A stretch of DNA of 27,868 nt from an uncultured Oscillospiraceae bacterium (lineage in GTDB: Bacteria > Bacillota > Clostridia > Oscillospirales > Ruminococcaceae), in assembly GCA_900546885.1 (NCBI GenBank), contig UREN01000024.1, forward strand, positions 1 through 27,868. The letters are read 5' to 3'. This document shows positions 22,900 through 27,868 of this stretch, piece after piece. The notes under the pieces were generated by a model. That model was not told where the DNA came from. It saw nothing but the letters and a program-made list of their open reading frames with translations, and did no database searches. Position 1 is the stretch's first letter; every line of letters starts with the position of its first letter. The position numbers were made by a program, and so were the translations under genes.

Positions 22900-22934
22900 G
22901 CAGGGTGCGCTTTTAAAAGCGTGCCCTGCTTTTT
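22900..22934 (+). terminator. rho-independent terminator of the exporter genes
   Basis: Arms 22900-22914 and 22915-22929 pair over 15 bases with two G-U wobbles, the centre being TTTTAAAA, and are followed by five T (22930-22934). It closes the transcript 30 bases after the stop at 22870. Confidence 0.88.
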
Positions 22935-22955
22935 GGTGTGGCACGGATAAAAGCA

Positions 22956-23013
22956 CAATATATACGATAAATAAAATAAAATAAAAAACTGGTATTTAAC
23001 ACAAATTATTGTG
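22956..23013 (+). promoter_or_regulatory. AT-rich upstream element with CACAA-TTGTG palindrome
   Basis: An island of A/T (22956-23010, including repeated ATAAA units) stands in an otherwise GC-rich region directly upstream of the pfl promoter. This is the position of an UP element. At its end CACAA-ATTA-TTGTG (23000-23013) is a perfect palindrome centred about 25 bases before the -35, a plausible activator or redox-regulator site of unknown identity. Together with the promoter and riboswitch, the 337 bases 22871-23207 contain no gene. Confidence 0.4.
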
Positions 23014-23030
23014 GTGCGCGATATTTCCAG

Positions 23031-23059
23031 TTGACAGGGCACGGGCCGTGTAGTAAGAT
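23031..23059 (+). promoter_or_regulatory. strong sigma-A promoter of pflA-pflB
   Basis: A perfect TTGACA (23031-23036), exactly 17 bases, then TAAGAT (23054-23059). Transcription would start near 23066, right at the beginning of the riboswitch aptamer. Confidence 0.92.
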
Positions 23060-23065
23060 AAACGT

Positions 23066-23173
23066 GCGCCATATGACTGACGGAAACGGTGGAGAGATAC
23101 CACGTGGAGTATGGCGCTTAGGTTGCCGGCCGTCTGGGCAAGTTTTGCCTGGAGGTGCGGCTTTTTTCTTTTT
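23066..23173 (+). promoter_or_regulatory. ZTP (pfl motif) riboswitch with terminator platform
   Basis: The leader RNA follows the pfl-motif consensus as I remember it from characterised members. It has ATGACTGACGGAA (23073-23085), a small stem GTGG...CCAC closing P2 (about 23089-23104), GTGGAGTAT, and the second domain ending in CCGTCTGGGCA (23130-23140). The CCGTC of this end pairs with GACGG near 23079 to form the pseudoknot. The same 3' end can instead pair with 23145-23161 in an imperfect hairpin followed by TTTTTTCTTTTT (23162-23173), an intrinsic terminator. By the known mechanism, binding of ZTP/ZMP (AICAR nucleotides that accumulate when 10-formyl-THF is scarce) holds the pseudoknot, prevents termination and turns the genes on. 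The regulated genes make formate, the one-carbon precursor. Confidence 0.93.
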
Positions 23174-23207
23174 CCGGCGGGTTTTGCCCGCACACAGCGG
23201 GGGGCAT

Positions 23208-23945
23208 ATGGTAGGTTACCTTCATTCCATTGAATCGATGGGCAATGTGGACGGGCCCGGTGTGCGCACGGTGGTGTTCCTGCAGGGGTGCGCGCTGCGG
23301 TGCTGTTACTGCCACAACCCGGACACCTGGCCCGCCGCGGACGGCGCTCCCACCCAGCCGCAGCAGCTTGTGGAAAAACTGCTGCGCTACAAGCCCTATT
23401 ACGGGGCCGCGGGCGGCGTGACATTTTCCGGCGGCGAACCGCTTTTGCAGCCGGGCTTTCTGGGCGAGTGCCTGCGGCTGTGCCGGCAGGCGGGCATACA
23501 CACCTGCCTGGACACGGCGGGCGTGGGGCTTGGCAGCTATGACGCCATTTTGCGCTGGACAGACCTTGTGTTGTTCGATGTAAAGCACGAGACGCCAGAG
23601 GGCTACCGGCGCGTGACGGGGTGCGGCATGGAACGGGCAGAAGCGTTTTTGCAGGCCGTGCGCCGGGCGGGCACGCCCATGTGGGTGCGCCATGTGGTGG
23701 TGCCCGGCTTAACGGACGGCGAGGCGCACATGCGCGCCCTGGCCGCCTATGTGGAGACGCTGCCGAACGTGCAGCGTGTGCAGCTGCTGCCTTACCACAC
23801 GCTGGGCGTAAAAAAATATGACGCGCTGGGCATCCCGTATGCGTTGCGCGGCACACCGCCGATGGACGCACAGCTTTGCAGGCAGTATGAAACAGCTTTT
23901 TTCTCTGCGTATGCAGAAGACAGGAAAGGGGATCGAAACGGATGA
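23208..23945 (+). CDS. pflA: pyruvate formate-lyase activating enzyme
   Basis: This 245-residue radical-SAM enzyme installs the glycyl radical on PflB. The cluster motif C28-x3-C32-x2-C35 is present ([13 protein letters not shown]), with [10 protein letters not shown] for SAM binding and the substrate-side [11 protein letters not shown]. The opening [21 protein letters not shown] is typical of PflA rather than of activases with extra ferredoxin domains, which fits its length. ATG 23208 has a GGGGGG site just upstream and lies 34 bases past the riboswitch T-run. The start of pflB overlaps its stop by four bases. The activase precedes the lyase here, an order seen in some clostridia but reversed relative to E. 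coli. Confidence 0.96.
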   Translation: MVGYLHSIESMGNVDGPGVRTVVFLQGCALRCCYCHNPDTWPAADGAPTQPQQLVEKLLRYKPYYGAAGGVTFSGGEPLLQPGFLGECLRLCRQAGIHTCLDTAGVGLGSYDAILRWTDLVLFDVKHETPEGYRRVTGCGMERAEAFLQAVRRAGTPMWVRHVVVPGLTDGEAHMRALAAYVETLPNVQRVQLLPYHTLGVKKYDALGIPYALRGTPPMDAQLCRQYETAFFSAYAEDRKGDRNG

Positions 23946-26176
23946 TGCAGTACCCGCAGTGGGAGGGCTTTGCGCCCGGCGAATGGCAGCGCGGCATTGA
24001 CGTGCGCAGCTTTATTCAGAAAAACTTTACCCTGTATGAGGGTGGGGAAAAATTCCTTGCGCCCGTCACGGCGCGCACGAAAGCCGTGTGGGAAAAATGC
24101 GAGGCGCTTTTGCAGCAAGAGCTGGAAAAGGGCGTGCTGGACGTGGAGACAAGGCGGTTTTCCGGCATTGATCATTTCGAGCCCGGGTATATCGACAGGG
24201 ACAACGAGGTGATTGTGGGCCTGCAGACGGACGCACCCTTGAAGCGCATTGTGAACCCTTACGGCGGCATGCGCTGTGCCAAGGCTGCGCTGCAGCAATA
24301 TGGGTATGCGCTGGATGAAGAGATGGAGAAAACCTTCTCGGAATACCGCAAAACGCACAATGAGGGCGTGTTTGACGCATACCCGCCGCGCGTGCGCGCA
24401 GCGCGCCATGTGGGCCTGCTGACGGGCCTGCCGGACGCATATGGCCGCGGGCGCATCATTGGCGATTACCGCCGCGTGGCGCTGTACGGCATTGACGCGC
24501 TGGCCGAGGCCAAGCACCGCGACCTGGACGCGCTGGATGGCCCCATGACAGAGGAGCGCATCCGCCTGCGCGAAGAGGTGTCTGAACAAATTCGCGCGCT
24601 GGGCAAAATCAAGGCCATGGCCGCGCGCTATGGCATCGACATTTCCCGCCCTGCCAGGGACGCAAAAGAGGCGGTGCAGTTTTTGTACATGGCCTACCTT
24701 GCGGGCATCAAGGAAAACAACGGCGCCGCCACCTCGCTGGGCCGCACCTCCACCTTCCTGGATATCTACATTGAGCGCGACCTGGCGCGCGGCGCCATCA
24801 CAGAGGCCGAGGCACAGGAGTTAATTGACCAGTTCGTCATCAAGCTGCGCCTGGTGCGCCATCTGCGCACGCCGGATTACAACGAGCTGTTCGGCGGCGA
24901 CCCCACATGGGTGACAGAGTCGATTGGCGGCATCAGCCTGGACGGCAAACCGCTTGTGACCAAAACGTCGTTCCGCATTCTGCACACGCTGACAAACCTG
25001 GGCACTGCGCCGGAGCCGAACCTCACCGTGCTGTGGAGCGAGCATTTGCCCCACAAATTCAAGCGCTACTGCGCCAAAATGTCGATTGCAACAGATTCCA
25101 TCCAGTACGAGAACGACGATATCATGCGCCCCATCTATGGCGATGACTATGCCATTGCCTGCTGCGTCTCTGCCATGCGTGTGGGCAAGCAGATGCAGTT
25201 TTTCGGCGCGCGCTGCAATTTGGCAAAGGCTCTGCTGTACGCCATCAACGGCGGTGTGGATGAAATCAAGGGCGGCGTCATTGTGCCGGGCATCGAACCC
25301 ATCACGGATGAAGTGCTGGAGTACGACAAGGTGCGCGCCAACTACGAGAAGGTGCTGGAGTATACGGCCGGGCTGTATGCCGACACCATGAACATCATCC
25401 ATTACATGCACGACAAATATGCCTACGAGGCCGGGCAGATGGCGCTGCACGACACAAATGTAGAGCGCATTATGGCCTTTGGCGTGGCCGGGCTTTCGGT
25501 GGCGGCAGATTCTCTTTCGGCCATCCGCTGGGCCAAGGTGCGCCCGGTGCGCAACGAACAGGGCATTGCAGTGGATTTTGCCATTGAGGGCGATTTCCCG
25601 AAATATGGCAACGATGACGACCGCGCAGACGACGAGGCCGTATATCTGGTGAAAAAGTTCTCTTCCGAGCTGAAAAAGCACCCGCTGTACCGCAACGCCA
25701 TGCATACGCTTTCCGTGCTTACCATTACCTCGAACGTGATGTATGGCAAAAAGACGGGCTCTACGCCGGATGGCCGCAAGGCGGGCGAGGCGTTTGCCCC
25801 CGGCGCAAACCCCATGCACGGGCGCGACAGCCACGGCGCACTGGCGTCGCTGAACTCGGTGGCCAAGCTGCCCTACCGCGACGTATGCCAGGACGGTGTG
25901 TCCAACACCTTCTCCATCATCCCCAAAGCGCTGGGCTGGGACGAAGAGAGCCGCGAGGTGAACCTTGTGTCCATTCTGGACGGTTACTTCCAGCAGGGCG
26001 CGCACCATTTGAATGTGAATGTGCTGAACCGCGAGTTGCTGCTGGACGCCATGGACCACCCGGAAAAATATCCCTCGCTTACCATCCGCGTATCCGGCTA
26101 TGCGGTGAATTTTCATCGCCTCAGCCGTGCCCAGCAGGAGGAAGTGGTGCGCCGCACCTTCCACGAAGCTGTATAA
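23942..26176 (+). CDS. pflB: formate C-acetyltransferase (pyruvate formate-lyase)
   Basis: This 744-residue glycyl-radical enzyme splits pyruvate with CoA into acetyl-CoA and formate. The adjacent active-site cysteines C407-C408 (IACCVSAM) mark a true PFL, since glycerol and choline lyases have only one. The glycyl-radical site is RVSGYAV at the C-terminus (Gly719). Length is close to the 740-760 of the family. ATG 23942 overlaps the pflA stop (ATGA); a second ATG follows at once. It shares the ZTP-controlled transcript. Just past the stop an AAGGAG sequence lacks a start codon. Expected role: anaerobic pyruvate breakdown and formate supply for one-carbon metabolism in the cytosol. Confidence 0.97.
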   Translation: MMQYPQWEGFAPGEWQRGIDVRSFIQKNFTLYEGGEKFLAPVTARTKAVWEKCEALLQQELEKGVLDVETRRFSGIDHFEPGYIDRDNEVIVGLQTDAPLKRIVNPYGGMRCAKAALQQYGYALDEEMEKTFSEYRKTHNEGVFDAYPPRVRAARHVGLLTGLPDAYGRGRIIGDYRRVALYGIDALAEAKHRDLDALDGPMTEERIRLREEVSEQIRALGKIKAMAARYGIDISRPARDAKEAVQFLYMAYLAGIKENNGAATSLGRTSTFLDIYIERDLARGAITEAEAQELIDQFVIKLRLVRHLRTPDYNELFGGDPTWVTESIGGISLDGKPLVTKTSFRILHTLTNLGTAPEPNLTVLWSEHLPHKFKRYCAKMSIATDSIQYENDDIMRPIYGDDYAIACCVSAMRVGKQMQFFGARCNLAKALLYAINGGVDEIKGGVIVPGIEPITDEVLEYDKVRANYEKVLEYTAGLYADTMNIIHYMHDKYAYEAGQMALHDTNVERIMAFGVAGLSVAADSLSAIRWAKVRPVRNEQGIAVDFAIEGDFPKYGNDDDRADDEAVYLVKKFSSELKKHPLYRNAMHTLSVLTITSNVMYGKKTGSTPDGRKAGEAFAPGANPMHGRDSHGALASLNSVAKLPYRDVCQDGVSNTFSIIPKALGWDEESREVNLVSILDGYFQQGAHHLNVNVLNRELLLDAMDHPEKYPSLTIRVSGYAVNFHRLSRAQQEEVVRRTFHEAV

Positions 26177-26228
26177 GGAGTAAATTCCAGAAAACAGATC
26201 CTGTAAAAATTAGAAAACAATAAAAAAG

Positions 26229-26285
26229 CACAATGCCTCTATGGACTTGGGTTATTCTTCCAGAGGCATTGTGTTTTATTTTTAT
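26229..26285. terminator. bidirectional terminator after pflB
   Basis: Arms CACAATGCCTCT (26229-26240) and AGAGGCATTGTG (26262-26273) pair perfectly over 12 bases around a 21-base loop. TTTTATTTTTAT follows on the plus strand, and on the minus strand a T-run (26227-26222) follows, so it can also close the minus-strand enolase gene. The rest of 26177-26375 holds no gene I can support. Confidence 0.85.
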
Positions 26286-26375
26286 AATGGCTTTATACAG
26301 AAAGTGAGGGATGCTATTTTGCAGTATGATCCCTGGCAACAGATTGTTACTGCTTTTCAGCTTCTTGAAAAGAAC

Positions 26376-27557
26376 TTAATAGCGATTACTCTCTGTCACG
26401 CTGGCAACGAGAAATTCATCGCAAACTTTATGATTCAGCTCTACGCCAATGCCGGGGACCGTGGGAACCTCCAACCAGCTGTTTTTGATATGCCTCTCCA
26501 GGGCATCTGTCACGATATCATAATGGATATCCGGCCGATAGGGAAACACCTCCTGTGCCATAAAGTTTGACGTGCAGGCGGCAAGCTGCACAGACGCCGC
26601 TGTTAAAACAGGCCCGCCGCAGTTGTGCGGAGCATAACGCATATTAAAGGTTTCAGCCATAGAGGCAATGCGCCATGATTCTAAAATTCCACCGCAGGTG
26701 CCCACATCGGGTTGTACAATATCTACGCCGCGCTGTTCGATGAGACGACGAAAACCATAGCGGGTATACAGTCGCTCACCAGTGGCAATGGGAATATCCA
26801 CTTTATCTTTTAAAACGCGATAAGCGTCCACATCAAACGCATCGATAGGCTCTTCATACCATACGGGATGATAAGCTTCCAAAGCCTGGCCGATTCGCGT
26901 CATCACATCTGTTGTGCCTTCGGCGGTGACATCAATCATCAAATCAACTTCTTCGCCAATAGCACGGCGTACAGCATCTACAACGGCAATTGTGTGGCGT
27001 TCATAGGCCATGCTCACTTCTCTGTTTTTGAGATGATAGTTGGCGTTATGTGCATTTGCAGGAACATAAGGGCTCATGGGGTATAATTTGAGAGAATCAT
27101 ATCCATCTGAGACAACTTCTAAGGCACGTTGAGCAAACTGTTCCGGGAATTCAAAATAAGAGCCATCCGACCAGTCATTGGCGTATACGTGAATGCGGCT
27201 GCGCTGTTTGCCACCCAGAAGCTCGTATACCGGTACGCCTAACATTTTTCCTTTCAGATCCCATAAAGCGATTTCCAGTGCGCTGCAGGCTGCGTAAAAT
27301 ATAGGGCCGCCGCCCTTGCCCCAAAATGTGTTGTAATAAAAATCATTCCATATATCGCTGATATCTGATGGATCACGCCCTACCACAAAATTCTCTGCGA
27401 GATCTTTTATCATTGTGGCAGCAGCGTGGCAGCCAATTCCAAATCCAACAGAGCCTTCGCCAATTCCACAAATACCTTCATCGGTGGAAAGTTCTACCAA
27501 TATAGGCCTAAATGAGCCGGTCTCAACAACATATACATCTGCTTGTTTGATCTTCAT
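26376..27557 (-). CDS. enolase-superfamily dehydratase (mandelate racemase/galactonate dehydratase group)
   Basis: This 393-residue protein has an N-terminal capping domain (about 1-115) and a TIM barrel. Metal ligands fit D209 (LMIDV), E235 (WYEEP) and E261 (IATGER); D284 in VDIVQPD and the base H311 (YAPHN) are also present, as in galactonate dehydratase. The usual D-x-H general base after the first ligand is D-V-T here (T211), so the mechanism or substrate differs from galactonate dehydratase. ATG 27557 has AAGGA five bases upstream; ATG 27575 lacks a site. Its third-codon positions are clearly richer in A/T than those of all other genes in the window, which suggests separate origin. It probably dehydrates a sugar acid, and would need a neighbour outside the window for its pathway. 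Confidence 0.85.
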   Translation of the reverse strand: MKIKQADVYVVETGSFRPILVELSTDEGICGIGEGSVGFGIGCHAAATMIKDLAENFVVGRDPSDISDIWNDFYYNTFWGKGGGPIFYAACSALEIALWDLKGKMLGVPVYELLGGKQRSRIHVYANDWSDGSYFEFPEQFAQRALEVVSDGYDSLKLYPMSPYVPANAHNANYHLKNREVSMAYERHTIAVVDAVRRAIGEEVDLMIDVTAEGTTDVMTRIGQALEAYHPVWYEEPIDAFDVDAYRVLKDKVDIPIATGERLYTRYGFRRLIEQRGVDIVQPDVGTCGGILESWRIASMAETFNMRYAPHNCGGPVLTAASVQLAACTSNFMAQEVFPYRPDIHYDIVTDALERHIKNSWLEVPTVPGIGVELNHKVCDEFLVASVTESNRY

Positions 27558-27868
27558 GTTTTCCTTGGCCTCCATTCATAAAAGCGTGGTGGGTTTGGTG
27601 AAAGGGTGCACACGGTTGATATCTGTAGCTTCTGTTCATACATAAATTTTGTCAATATATAGGAATAAATTCTGTGTTGTGCACAAATTAAATGAGGAAA
27701 AACAACGAGAAAACGCATTTCTGTTGTGGAAAATGTCAAAAAAGCAATAGAAAGAAGCACCTTCCTTATTGGTTTTGCAAACAAATGTAAGAATTCCTAC
27801 AATACAGAAGAAAGACTTGTTTGGCACCCATAAAATGTATGGTTTAAAACAATATTCTTCATAATTAG
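27558..27868 (-). promoter_or_regulatory. AT-rich upstream region of the enolase-superfamily gene
   Basis: These 311 bases hold no gene I can support; short open frames here have random-looking composition. Two minus-strand TTGACA sequences occur (at 27649-27654 and 27733-27738). Neither has a good -10 at 17 bases, though TATATA-like sequence lies at 27656-27661. A perfect palindrome TTGTGCACAA (27677-27686) is a candidate operator. The promoter of the gene is probably here, but I cannot place it. Confidence 0.35.

Noticed and set aside
23000..23013. Rex or Crp/Fnr operator
   Set aside because: The half-sites are in the reverse order and spacing (CACAA-4-TTGTG) compared with Rex (TTGTG-8-CACAA) or Fnr sites, so no regulator is named.
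27554..27827. Short minus-strand frames upstream of the enolase-superfamily gene
   Set aside because: There are two overlapping frames of 60-76 codons without ribosome sites or family features, in AT-rich DNA that looks like a promoter region.

Overview
The window looks like chromosome of a GC-rich, anaerobic, fermentative Firmicute of the Clostridia (Oscillospirales-like). The clues are Shine-Dalgarno sites of the AAAGGGGG/AAGGAG type, sigma-A promoters with 17-base spacers, rho-independent terminators, frequent TTG starts, an oxygen-sensitive pyruvate formate-lyase with its activase, and a ZTP (pfl) riboswitch. Species assignment is inference. No rRNA, tRNA, IS element or CRISPR array was seen.

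Layout. (1) 1-1046: three consecutive hairpins at the left edge, then on the minus strand a MerR/TipAS regulator with a 19-base-spacer promoter. (2) 1035-2979, minus: uridine kinase, then a PP-loop N-acetyl-sugar amidotransferase (PseA/WbpG type), each with its own promoter and terminator. (3) 3150-3719, plus: a lone 189-residue protein of unknown function. (4) 3784-7808, minus: a three-gene operon, MBOAT O-acyltransferase, SGNH/DltD-like partner and a surface-carbohydrate glycosyltransferase, all apparently starting at TTG. (5) 7862-21380, plus: a 13-gene operon, divergent from (4), encoding a legionaminic-acid-type nonulosonate pathway (LegB, LegC, PtmE-like, LegI, LegG, LegF). It is interleaved with a DUF2142 membrane protein, a GT-C-like polytopic protein, two orphan membrane proteins and two tandem Gfo/Idh-type oxidoreductases. 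(6) 21633-22870: a split ThrE/YjjP-YjjB-type exporter. (7) 23031-26176: a strong promoter, a ZTP riboswitch with terminator, then pflA-pflB. (8) 26177-27868: an AT-richer segment with an enolase-superfamily dehydratase on the minus strand.

How the genes work together. Regions 2, 4 and 5 can be read as one surface-glycan locus. PtmE activates an amino sugar with a nucleotide; LegB and LegC make the 4-amino-4,6-dideoxy sugar; LegG epimerises and releases it; LegI condenses it with PEP; LegF charges it with CMP. The amidotransferase could add an acetamidino group. The glycosyltransferase and the GT-C-like membrane proteins could assemble the glycan, and the MBOAT/SGNH pair could O-acylate it at the cell surface. 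The acetyltransferase step (LegH) is not in the window. The first of the two Gfo/Idh proteins has lost the residues expected of a catalytic dehydrogenase, and the two membrane orphans (12739-13395 and 17930-18655) have no recognised family. These are the best candidates for undescribed biology.

The right end is separate: the pfl operon is a textbook fermentation unit under a purine/folate alarmone riboswitch, and base composition changes abruptly just after the pflB stop.
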